A stretch of DNA of 6,759 nucleotides from Candidatus Roizmanbacteria bacterium CG_4_9_14_0_2_um_filter_39_13 (GCA_002788865.1 PFSC01000060.1:1-6759), one strand, 5' to 3'. Numbered from the stretch's first letter, positions 1-5,249 are shown. Notes: generated by a model from the sequence alone, not told the origin. Numbers and translations are program-made.

Positions 1-1167
1 AAAGACGGCGAATGCGTCAAGAGCGGGAAATGGAGCATATCCTCCATCGGTAATGACAATTAACTCTTCTTGGTGATTGGCATACGGCCATGAATCCTCA
101 GACCCCGCGATGGAATAACGGGTAACTAAATTTTTTAATAAAAACTTTGCCTTTTGATGTAACGTCAAATCCGAAATGGCACTGTTTGCATAAACATATT
201 TCAGTTTACCCAATATTATTAGGAAAATTTCGCCCTTACCTTCGCCGTACAGTTTGGTGGTCGCTTGCCAGTTGAGCAGGAGTGATCGCGGATAATTATT
301 GCGAAAATCAGCAGTTCCAGGCAGTATTGCATCATTCAATAATCGTGCAATTTTTTTATCTTTGAGTAAATCAAACGTTCTAACAATGGTGTTTTCAGAA
401 GCAAGTTTGTTGAGTATTTCTTCGGTAAATCCAACATTGGCCACATCTTTGTCATTGACGTGGATCTCTAAACCACTGATTACTCCTCCTTTTGAAGGAT
501 CGAAAGAAAAAAATATGGGAATAATTTCGGCTACTTTCTCTCCTTGATCATGAAGTTCTTTTTTCAGTTGGAGAATCCCCTTTGCTGTCATCAGTTTATT
601 GATGATATCTGATCGTACTCCTCCATCAATTTGCTTTCCCCCTTCAGTCGAGTGAATCAGCGTACGAGCTACACAGCCAAGATGAGAATCGAGGCCATAG
701 TAAATGGTATCTCCTGCCTTTTCTCGAAGTAAAGTCACTATTTGTTCTACAACATAGGAATCTCTATCGATAAAAACAGAATCATCCTTTTGTCCTTCCA
801 TAAAACCATTGACTACCCCCGCGGGAGTGCGAAGGGTTCCGCCGACTTGAGGTGGTTTTGAAAACATGATGGTTGGCATATTTCGGCCATCCACACACGT
901 CACAAAAAAATCATGATTTTTTTCACCGATATATTGTTTTGCTAGTTTTTTGGCCTGGGTAACTTCAGGCGCATCTAATTCTCGAGCCCTTTGCATTCGA
1001 GATTGAAAATGAAGAAGTGCGAATTTTTGTAACCACAAAAAATTGGTATTGATCGTCTCTCGAAGTTTTTGGTCGTGATCGTGTTCAAGACAACTATTGA
1101 GTTGTGCGGAAATAAAATTATGGAGCTGTTTTTTTAAACTTTCAGGCAGATCATCTATCTGTGACAT
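1..1167 (-). CDS. Beta-carbonic-anhydrase-like zinc protein, 3' end missing (partial)
   Basis: The frame is open from an ATG at 1167 to the left edge (389 codons, no stop), so the C-terminus lies outside the window. Residues 91-95 read CVDGR (C-x-D-x-R) and residues 162-165 read HLGC (H-x-x-C). These are the zinc ligands and Asp/Arg dyad pattern of beta-class carbonic anhydrases, which interconvert CO2 and bicarbonate. A GGTLRTPAG stretch (109-117) sits where that family has its RNAG-like loop. Residues 1-80 look helical. The protein is longer than a usual beta-enzyme (about 200-220 aa), and the C91-to-H162 gap of 71 is wider than usual. A larger multidomain form, such as the carboxysomal CsoSCA type, is therefore possible. 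Residues 372-379 (ITDGGYAP) weakly echo 91-98 and may open a degenerate second domain. There is no clear Shine-Dalgarno before the ATG. The gene is divergent from the RNA unit at 1367-1646. Catalytic activity is inferred from motifs only, and the family could be a distinct, uncharacterised one sharing the metal site. Confidence 0.75.
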   Translation of the reverse strand, partial: MSQIDDLPESLKKQLHNFISAQLNSCLEHDHDQKLRETINTNFLWLQKFALLHFQSRMQRARELDAPEVTQAKKLAKQYIGEKNHDFFVTCVDGRNMPTIMFSKPPQVGGTLRTPAGVVNGFMEGQKDDSVFIDRDSYVVEQIVTLLREKAGDTIYYGLDSHLGCVARTLIHSTEGGKQIDGGVRSDIINKLMTAKGILQLKKELHDQGEKVAEIIPIFFSFDPSKGGVISGLEIHVNDKDVANVGFTEEILNKLASENTIVRTFDLLKDKKIARLLNDAILPGTADFRNNYPRSLLLNWQATTKLYGEGKGEIFLIILGKLKYVYANSAISDLTLHQKAKFLLKNLVTRYSIAGSEDSWPYANHQEELIVITDGGYAPFPALDAFAVF

Positions 1168-1366
1168 TTTTTCTGTTTTATTCTAACTTTTAAAATAGAG
1201 CGATATACCCAAATAACCAATGGTGGAAAGTATTGAATCTAAATATGTAATAGGTCATTATATACCCTTCGCAATTGAAAATGCTATGAGTATAAACACT
1301 CGTAGGTCATTTTTCACTAAGATATTTGTAAAGAGTATTTTCATATTTTTGTAACACTCTTTCTGC
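1168..1366. other. Divergent intergenic region, AT-rich, no gene seen
   Basis: This 199-nt spacer separates the minus-strand zinc protein from the plus-strand RNA promoter. On the minus strand a TATAAT lies at 1262-1257, but no good -35 box stands 16-18 nt upstream of it. If used, it would give a 5' leader of about 85 nt. The motif TAGGTCATT occurs twice (1251-1259 and 1312-1320). It could be an operator pair for the divergent promoters, but nine bases repeated once is weak evidence. Confidence 0.3.
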
Positions 1367-1396
1367 TTGATTTTGGTATATTCCTCGGGGTATAAT
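1367..1396 (+). promoter_or_regulatory. Sigma-70-type promoter for the structured RNA
   Basis: TTGATT at 1367-1372 and a perfect TATAAT at 1391-1396 are separated by 18 nt. The predicted transcription start is near 1403. It is the only strong plus-strand promoter before the terminator at 1596-1646. Confidence 0.7.
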
Positions 1397-1402
1397 TCAA
1401 TC

Positions 1403-1646
1403 AGTATTGAAATCCGTCACACAAGAACTGGCACTTCTTGATCGACAAATAGTTGAACGGAGCTTGAGGAATAATTCAAGACGAACGCAGATCGTCATCA
1501 CACTGCAAACCTATGTCACCCGCAAGGGAGTACAGAGCAGGTTACCAAGGCGCACGTAGTGATATGTGCGTAAAAAAAGAGTGGAACAGCGTACTAACGC
1601 CTCTTTAGTTACCAAATTTTTTGGTAATTGAAGAGGCGTTTTTTTT
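1403..1646 (+). ncRNA. Structured RNA, about 245 nt, free sRNA or attenuating leader
   Basis: The span between the promoter and the intrinsic terminator can fold into a chain of local helices. They are: CAAGAA/TTCTTG inside TCCGT/ACGGA; CTTGA/TCAAG; GACG/CGTC; AACCT/AGGTT, enclosing CCC-GCAA-GGG with a GNRA tetraloop; and CGCAC/GTGCG. Such dense, ordered pairing favours a functional RNA. I do not recognise it as RNase P RNA, tmRNA, SRP RNA or 6S RNA. A TTG-initiated 50-codon frame (1407-1559, rich in Arg) is also open, as is an ATG-initiated 31-codon frame in its 3' half, so a small peptide is an alternative reading. Neither has a Shine-Dalgarno. Because a membrane-protein gene with its own ribosome site follows at 1721, the RNA may instead be a regulated 5' leader. 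Start is inferred from the promoter, end from the terminator. Confidence 0.5.
1596..1646 (+). terminator. Strong intrinsic terminator of the structured RNA
   Basis: AACGCCTCTT (1596-1605) pairs perfectly with AAGAGGCGTT (1631-1640). An inner TTACCAAA (1609-1616) pairs with TTTGGTAA (1620-1627). The 3' arm merges into a run of eight T residues (1639-1646). The left arm could alternatively pair with AAGAGGC at 1690-1696, which would break the terminator. Confidence 0.9.
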
Positions 1647-1720
1647 GGTGTAAAAGCTACACCAGAGAAAAATTGCCTATTGAGAGGGGAAGAGGCTCAT
1701 TCACAATAAGGAGAATGATC

Positions 1721-1927
1721 ATGAATGCACTCAAGCACATTGCTGAAGTAGTTGCAGATTATTTCGTCAAAATAATCTGGATAGTGATTCTATTGGCGCT
1801 TCTCATAAATATATATGAGACGTCAAGACCACTTGGGCACAATGAAGTACGATTGTGCAATGACTGGTCCGTGCCACCGCGTTGTTTTGTAGTCACGGTG
1901 ACAGCGAGTCCTTTGCCTGCTGACTAA
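1721..1927 (+). CDS. Small single-pass membrane protein, 68 aa
   Basis: I do not recognise a family. The start chosen is the ATG at 1721, because AAGGAG at 1708-1713 lies 7 nt upstream. An in-frame ATG at 1715 is too close to that site, and longer upstream starts would run into the terminator. Residues 1-17 are amphipathic with Lys5 and Lys17. Residues 18-32 (KIIWIVILLALLINI) form one transmembrane helix. The C-terminal 35 residues are polar, with two cysteines (C46, C55) that could form a disulphide outside the cell. The positive-inside rule suggests N-in/C-out. The gene lies between the terminator at 1596-1646 and its own terminator at 1961-1991. No separate promoter is evident in the 60 nt before it, so expression may depend on read-through from the structured RNA. 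A role at the envelope is inferred from topology alone. Confidence 0.65.
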   Translation: MNALKHIAEVVADYFVKIIWIVILLALLINIYETSRPLGHNEVRLCNDWSVPPRCFVVTVTASPLPAD

Positions 1928-1935
1928 CCCAAGGT

Positions 1936-1965
1936 CTTTCTCCCCTCTCAAAGCCGGCTGAAAGG
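1936..1965 (+). repeat. GCCGGC-palindrome 3' element, copy 1
   Basis: A pyrimidine-rich stretch with CCTCTCA leads into AAGCCGGCT and then GAAAGGG, starting 8 nt after the stop of the small membrane gene. The same order of blocks recurs at 3241-3274 after the pilin gene. CCCT and AGGG arms can pair around the self-complementary core. The last bases overlap the terminator stem at 1961. Confidence 0.5.
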
Positions 1966-1991
1966 GTGGCGGATAAAACCGCCACCCTTTT
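1961..1991 (+). terminator. Intrinsic terminator after the small membrane gene
   Basis: AAAGGGTGGCGG (1961-1972) pairs over 12 bp with CCGCCACCCTTT (1979-1990) around a 6-nt loop, followed by only four T residues. The A-run on the 5' side could let it work weakly in the other direction too. Confidence 0.8.
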
Positions 1992-2128
1992 GGATAAATA
2001 TACTTCGTACTCGGGAAATGATTAGTTAATCGAAGAACAAGAATTGCGAATATAAAAATTGTGACCCGAATGCATTTTGTTTGAACAAGAAAATAATGAT
2101 CCAGAGATATTGATTTGGATTGTCGAAA

Positions 2129-2167
2129 AAAGCAACGACAAGCTCTCCTCCATTGGAGGTATGATGC
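2129..2167 (+). repeat. 39-bp dispersed repeat, copy 1
   Basis: It aligns without gaps to 2543-2581, with 32 of 39 bases identical by eye. Shared blocks are AAAGCAACG, CTCCT, CATTGG and TATGATGC. In this copy CCTCC-ATT-GGAGG (2147-2159) forms a perfect 5-bp hairpin. It lies in a 287-nt spacer (1992-2278) where I see no gene. The strand is arbitrary. Confidence 0.6.
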
Positions 2168-2244
2168 ACGAGAAATATGATAGTTGATGTTACGTGAACT
2201 CTTTACACTCAAGAAAATAATAAGTAGATAGTTTTAAGGTTAGT

Positions 2245-2267
2245 CCCCGTTTTTAAACGGAACGGGG
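2245..2267 (-). terminator. Weak hairpin after the zinc-finger gene
   Basis: CCCCGTT at 2245-2251 pairs with AACGGGG at 2261-2267. An alternative CCGTTT/AAACGG hairpin lies inside (2247-2260). It starts 12 nt past the minus-strand stop at 2279, but no T-run follows on that strand. A termination role is only plausible. Confidence 0.35.
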
Positions 2268-2278
2268 AAACCGGTACT

Positions 2279-2434
2279 TCATTTCTTTTTATTTTTGTCT
2301 CTCTCTTCCTTAAGCTTTTTAAGATCTTCGTCAAATTGTACTTTACACTCATCGCACATTCCGTGCGATATCTGATCCTCTGGACCTTCTGTGGTCCCGA
2401 GATCCTTTTTACACCACGCACAAATTACCTTCAT
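2279..2434 (-). CDS. Small zinc-finger protein with CxxC…HGxCxxC, 51 aa
   Basis: The ATG at 2434 is preceded by a perfect AGGAGG (2443-2438) with 3-4 nt to the start, and the frame ends in TGA at 2281-2279. Residues 5-8 are CAWC and residues 24-30 are HGMCDEC, giving four cysteines for one metal ion. The layout CxWCKK…SHGxCxEC matches a short zinc-binding domain often found at the ends of bacterial sensor and response-regulator proteins (typically CxxCKKIRD…FSHGICPEC). Here it stands alone with a shortened middle. Residues 31-51 form a charged Lys/Glu-rich helical tail, which could bind nucleic acid or a protein partner. A promoter with consensus-like boxes lies just upstream (2503-2475). The gene diverges from the pilin gene. 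The zinc-binding reading is firm; the biological role is unknown. Confidence 0.8.
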   Translation of the reverse strand: MKVICAWCKKDLGTTEGPEDQISHGMCDECKVQFDEDLKKLKEERDKNKKK

Positions 2435-2456
2435 AAATCCTCCTGCTGTGTAAGGG

Positions 2457-2484
2457 TTGAAAGTCGATCATGTATTATACTATA
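2457..2484 (+). promoter_or_regulatory. Candidate pilin promoter overlapping the divergent one
   Basis: TTGAAA at 2457-2462 and TACTAT at 2479-2484 stand 16 nt apart. The start would fall near 2491 and give a 5' leader of about 138 nt holding repeat copy 2. Its -10 box overlaps the -10 box of the minus-strand promoter by two bases. Confidence 0.45.
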
Positions 2485-2503
2485 GGCTACGTATAATTTC
2501 AAT
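2475..2503 (-). promoter_or_regulatory. Promoter of the zinc-finger gene
   Basis: On the minus strand TTGAAA (2503-2498) and TATAAT (2480-2475) are 17 nt apart, close to the sigma-70 consensus. The predicted start near 2468 leaves a leader of about 34 nt before the ATG at 2434. Confidence 0.75.
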
Positions 2504-2542
2504 CTTTTTTGGAGTAGTATCATCTTGCAAATCAAGCAGCGG

Positions 2543-2581
2543 AAAGCAACGCCAGGCGCTCCTTCATTGGGCATATGATGC
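2543..2581 (+). repeat. 39-bp dispersed repeat, copy 2, in the pilin leader
   Basis: This is the second copy of the element at 2129-2167. The CCTCC/GGAGG hairpin of copy 1 is lost here and replaced by GCAT-ATG-ATGC (2571-2581). Its ATGATG opens a 14-codon frame (2575-2619) whose TAA falls 9 nt before the TTG start of the pilin gene. It could be a leader peptide or a coincidence. Confidence 0.6.
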
Positions 2582-2628
2582 GAGGCATTGGTGAAAAATC
2601 ATCTGAATTTTCCATTTAAGGCACTACA

Positions 2629-3213
2629 TTGATATTTGGAAACAATTATCTTTATACTGTTCCTATGTGTTCAAAAAATGATTGGAGACTTGCTTTCATA
2701 AATAACAAATCCGGATTTACACTTATTGAGCTTATTGTTGTTATTGGTATCATTGGAGTTCTTGCTACGTTAGGGATTGGCTCATATTCAAATATTCAAA
2801 AATCTGCACGAGACTCAAAACGATACTCAGACCTACGAGAACTGAAAGTAGCATTACTACAATATTTTGCGGAAAACGGAAAGTATCCCACCACGGCGGG
2901 AAGATGGTTCACCGTGTGTACAACAGGCGCAGATCCTACTGCAAGAACTACTTCAGGCTCAGGTGGTTGGATCCCCGATCTCGCACCCGAGTATATTGAC
3001 ATATTACCAACAGATCCTTCAGGTTGTGTTGGGGGTGCATATGATGGATACATATACCAATCAAATGGAGTAGATTATAAAGTCTCGGCAGATTGGACCG
3101 CTGAAATTGGAGCAAATTGTCAGCTCGGAGATATATTTGCAGATCCCAATAGAACAAGCTCAAGTGCGTTCACTTTTTGCTCAGTATACACTCCTGGAGC
3201 AGCAAACTGGTGA
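2629..3213 (+). CDS. Type IV pilin-like / pseudopilin protein, 194 aa
   Basis: The N-terminus carries a class III signal: leader, then G29 followed by FTLIEL, with Glu at mature position +5, and a hydrophobic helix (32-52). Prepilin peptidase should cut after G29. The following helix and loop, with DSKRYSDL (62-69) and ENGKYPTT (82-89), are typical of GspG/PilA-like pilins. The globular part has four cysteines (97, 133, 164, 184), enough for two disulphides. The product would be a subunit of a surface pilus or pseudopilus for adhesion, motility or DNA uptake. Start choice is uncertain. TTG at 2629 has a weak AAGG 8 nt upstream, while ATG at 2665 gives a more usual 17-residue leader but has no ribosome site. 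A TAA at 2617 limits any longer form. No other pilus assembly gene is in the window, so it is an orphan here. A GCCGGC repeat element follows the stop. Confidence 0.9.
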   Translation: MIFGNNYLYTVPMCSKNDWRLAFINNKSGFTLIELIVVIGIIGVLATLGIGSYSNIQKSARDSKRYSDLRELKVALLQYFAENGKYPTTAGRWFTVCTTGADPTARTTSGSGGWIPDLAPEYIDILPTDPSGCVGGAYDGYIYQSNGVDYKVSADWTAEIGANCQLGDIFADPNRTSSSAFTFCSVYTPGAANW

Positions 3214-3240
3214 ATAATAATGCTAATTTGATAGTACCTG

Positions 3241-3274
3241 CTTCTCTCCTCTCACAAGCCGGCTTCAAAAGGGG
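3241..3274 (+). repeat. GCCGGC-palindrome 3' element, copy 2
   Basis: CCTCTCA, then AAGCCGGCTT (a perfect 10-bp palindrome, 3256-3265), then AAAAGGGG repeat the block order of 1936-1965. It begins 28 nt after the pilin stop. No T-run follows directly, so a simple terminator is unlikely unless the looser TTTTT at 3287 counts. Confidence 0.5.
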
Positions 3275-3482
3275 ACTTAAATTATATTTTTGAAAATATT
3301 TTTTCTTCACGTAATACCTGGATTATTCTTCCGCGAATACCGATGATTCAACCAAAAAGAAGGAGCGGTATGCCAAAATATATTCTCAAGCGAAACTGCA
3401 GACGTTTGTCAATATGGTGCTTGTGTGCGGTCAGTTTTTGAAAATCCATATTGTATGAACATAGGATAAACAAAGAGAGTTG

Positions 3483-3528
3483 ATATATGTGATTCAAAGA
3501 ATATGATTGGATTGTGAATCACATATAT
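3483..3528. repeat. Perfect 14-bp inverted repeat, 18-nt spacer
   Basis: ATATATGTGATTCA (3483-3496) is matched exactly by TGAATCACATATAT (3515-3528). It sits 40 nt past the end of the minus-strand three-gene operon. The stem is AT-rich and no T-run follows it on the minus strand. It could be a weak 3' hairpin, a protein-binding site, or the edge of an inserted segment. Confidence 0.7.
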
Positions 3529-3568
3529 TTGCTCTGAATTGGAAAATCAAATCTTAGAAATTCTTTAT

Positions 3569-3835
3569 TTATCTTTTTTCACCAGTTTGTTTCTGACCCT
3601 TTGTCATTGCTAATAATTTTCCAAGTTCTTGAACCAATTTTTCTGCGTGCTCTCGGCTCATTCCAATTCTTGAGACAAGTCGTACTTTTTTTGAATCACC
3701 AAGATTTTGTCCAATATCTAATACAACGCCGAAATCATTTATATGCATCATTACGTTGTCGGAATACAAAATTGGAGTTGAATCTAAATTCAAATTAACC
3801 TCATAATTTTCAATATTATTTTGTTTATTCTGCAT
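3569..3835 (-). CDS. DUF3467-type small protein, 88 aa
   Basis: The start chosen is the ATG at 3835, with a GGGGGTG ribosome site ending 9 nt upstream. The longer frame from 3886 would overlap the preceding gene by 62 nt and adds an unconserved leader. Residues 20-79 show the DUF3467 layout as I remember it: TPILYSDNVMMHIN (20-33), then FGVVLDIGQ (35-43), a variable loop, and RIGMSREHAEKLVQELGKLL (56-75), corresponding to the family's PVYAN…FxLDFG…V.MSPxHAKxLLxxL. The family is small, soluble and of unknown function. Here it is the last gene of a three-gene operon and overlaps the membrane-protein gene by 11 nt, so translation is probably coupled. Its consistent linkage with the two upstream genes would make it a partner or regulator, but that is inference. 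Confidence 0.8.
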   Translation of the reverse strand: MQNKQNNIENYEVNLNLDSTPILYSDNVMMHINDFGVVLDIGQNLGDSKKVRLVSRIGMSREHAEKLVQELGKLLAMTKGQKQTGEKR

Positions 3836-4529
3836 GTATTTTTTCACCCCCTTTGAATTGTAATTGACCGCTAGAAGTAGCTTCAATATTATAATTATTC
3901 TTATCTACCTGTTGCTCTTTATTGTTTTCGAAAAAATCCCATACTGTCAATGCTGTTCCTAAAAAAAATAATATTATGATAGCAAACCATAACATCTGTA
4001 TGTTTTGGCGAGAATTATTATTCTGAGGAGGACCAATTATCGAGACCATCAATGCGACAAAAAGCATGATTCCAGCCAACATTATAAATGAAATCGACAC
4101 AAATACTAAGCTTGAGGCGACAGTTTGGAGCAAAATACTCTCAGTTGAAATGAAGATTACTAAACCTGCAAATAGGCTTGCTATAGGTACTGTTTTAAGT
4201 CGATCTTGATTGATTTCCCTTACTTTATCAGCTAATTCATCTGTTTTCTTTTTCCAATCTATTTCATTTTTAGTAAATTTCTTATTGATATTGATCAGTT
4301 CTACCTTAAGGTGATCCACATCACCCTCCATTTTAACTAAATCCATATCTCTTTCTGTTCCAGAATTACTTGTTGAACCTTCATTACGAGAAGATTTTAT
4401 TGGAAGCAGTGTGCTTTCAATGAGACCTCTATCGATATTATTATCCTGTGAAGTAGAAATTGAGCTAGCACTATTTAATAGTTTTGAAAGTTCGTCAAAT
4501 ATAAGTTTCTTAGCATCTGTACTTGCCAT
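3825..4529 (-). CDS. Coiled-coil membrane protein with three TM segments, 234 aa
   Basis: No family is recognised. Residues 1-60 are polar and Ser/Asn-rich. Residues 61-112 form a charged helix likely to be a coiled coil (DVDHLKVELININKKF…DELADKVREIN). Predicted membrane helices are at about 113-129, 133-166 (long enough to include a turn) and 179-197. A 37-residue polar tail follows. The 168-178 loop is Asn/Gln-rich. The start ATG directly abuts the TAA of the upstream gene (TAAATG, no spacer) and lacks its own ribosome site, which implies translational coupling. The end overlaps the DUF3467 gene by 11 nt. It plausibly anchors a complex formed with its two soluble neighbours at the membrane. 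Small coiled-coil/TM proteins of this kind occur as effectors in several defence systems, but no motif here proves that role. Confidence 0.8.
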   Translation of the reverse strand: MASTDAKKLIFDELSKLLNSASSISTSQDNNIDRGLIESTLLPIKSSRNEGSTSNSGTERDMDLVKMEGDVDHLKVELININKKFTKNEIDWKKKTDELADKVREINQDRLKTVPIASLFAGLVIFISTESILLQTVASSLVFVSISFIMLAGIMLFVALMVSIIGPPQNNNSRQNIQMLWFAIIILFFLGTALTVWDFFENNKEQQVDKNNYNIEATSSGQLQFKGGEKIHAE

Positions 4530-5249
4530 TTAAATACTTGGAAATTTTTCGAATCTATCATTTATCCTTGAAAGTGCATCTGATGTAAAATCTTTCAACT
4601 TTCCATCTAATGCCTTAGTTTCTTCAATTTCTTTCATTAATTCTGGTATAACGTTTGCATCAATATCTAAGAGCATCACATTCGCGTCCATATCTATTCC
4701 TGATCCTTTTGGACGGACAAAAATCAAGATATTTGAATCGAGATTAGCAATTTTCTCTCTATATATATATCTAATTGAAATTTCTCGGGGATTTATCAAT
4801 CTTTCTTTTTTCAAAAAATTGTAGTGAAGATAATCTGCAACAGTTTGATCACTAACCGTAGCCTCTGATTTATATATCAATCCAATTCTTAACAAGGAAA
4901 TATTCGATTCTATTAAAAATTTCTCAATTTCTGTTGATTTTTTAATAATTAATGTATTTAAATCCGAAATTTTGTCATTTCCATTATTATCAAAATAATA
5001 ATCAATTCTATTTAAAGCAATATTTAAAGAGGACTTACTGTCAGAGCTTCGAAGCATTATTCTTGGTATCTCAAGTGGAGCTTCAGGAGGTAATGGTATT
5101 TGCATTGGTTGTTGTCCTTCTAATTCTTTGATGTGTTTATATGCACTACCAATATATTTAAGGGCAGTTTTGCCATCAATAATCAAGGAATTGGGAAACA
5201 GAGCAAGCTGAACCTGATTGATTTTCCAGTCAAGTATTAAATCTGTCAT
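4530..5249 (-). CDS. Soluble protein of unknown function, 239 aa, operon head
   Basis: The frame runs from ATG at 5249 to TAA at 4532-4530. There is no signal peptide or membrane segment. A central PLPPEAPLEIPRIMLRSSD (52-70) leads into SLNIALNRIDYYFD (74-87). The C-terminal third has ILIFVRP, then VMLLDIDANVIPE (191-203) and a Lys/Glu-rich helix ending in RINDRFEKF (228-236). That order loosely recalls the sporadically distributed TIGR04255 family (a conserved IEIRF/NR-type core and a late LxIDxD strand before a helix with F at its end). The match is from memory and weak. No Shine-Dalgarno precedes the ATG, and no promoter with both boxes was found, although TATAAT occurs at 5316-5311. It is the first gene of the operon, translated in step with the membrane protein behind it. 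Codon use is strongly AT-rich (many ATA, AAT, TTA), unlike the zinc protein at the left end, which fits horizontal acquisition. Confidence 0.75.
   Translation of the reverse strand: MTDLILDWKINQVQLALFPNSLIIDGKTALKYIGSAYKHIKELEGQQPMQIPLPPEAPLEIPRIMLRSSDSKSSLNIALNRIDYYFDNNGNDKISDLNTLIIKKSTEIEKFLIESNISLLRIGLIYKSEATVSDQTVADYLHYNFLKKERLINPREISIRYIYREKIANLDSNILIFVRPKGSGIDMDANVMLLDIDANVIPELMKEIEETKALDGKLKDFTSDALSRINDRFEKFPSI

Larger units (their letters stand above)
3214..3568. other. Gene-poor 355-nt stretch after the pilin gene
   Basis: It holds the second GCCGGC element (3241-3274) and a 14-bp inverted repeat (3483-3528). Between them a plus-strand frame, 3315-3458 (47 codons, ending in TGA), has no ATG, GTG or TTG start near its beginning but a protein-like composition (KKKERYAKIYSQAKLQTF). 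It may be the remnant of a decayed gene. In another frame, AAGGAG at 3360-3365 precedes an ATG at 3370 that encodes only 23 residues. Neither is convincing as a live gene. Confidence 0.3.

Noticed and set aside
299..547. 82-codon plus-strand open frame
   Set aside because: It lies entirely inside the minus-strand carbonic-anhydrase-like gene and has low-complexity, shadow-like composition.
1403..1646. Identification of the structured RNA as RNase P, tmRNA, SRP or 6S RNA
   Set aside because: The hallmark sequences of RNase P, tmRNA and SRP RNA are not seen, and the chain of local hairpins does not resemble the long 6S duplex with a central bubble.
1823..2212. 129-codon minus-strand open frame
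   Set aside because: It crosses the plus-strand membrane-protein gene, its terminator and repeat copy 1, has no ribosome site and no recognisable domain.
2209..2421. 70-codon minus-strand open frame
   Set aside because: It overlaps the 51-aa zinc-finger gene in another frame. The latter has the better promoter, Shine-Dalgarno and conserved cysteines.
2796..3163. Several open frames inside the pilin gene on both strands
   Set aside because: They are shadows of the pilin reading frame, which has the clear family signature.
2629..3213. UGA-recoding (Gracilibacteria/SR1 code)
   Set aside because: TGA acts as a normal final stop in the pilin and zinc-finger genes, and no family alignment needs read-through.
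1936..3274. CRISPR array
   Set aside because: The repeats occur only twice, far apart, with no regular spacers or cas genes.
3601..3798. 65-codon plus-strand open frame
   Set aside because: It is antisense to the DUF3467 gene and shows no protein-like pattern.
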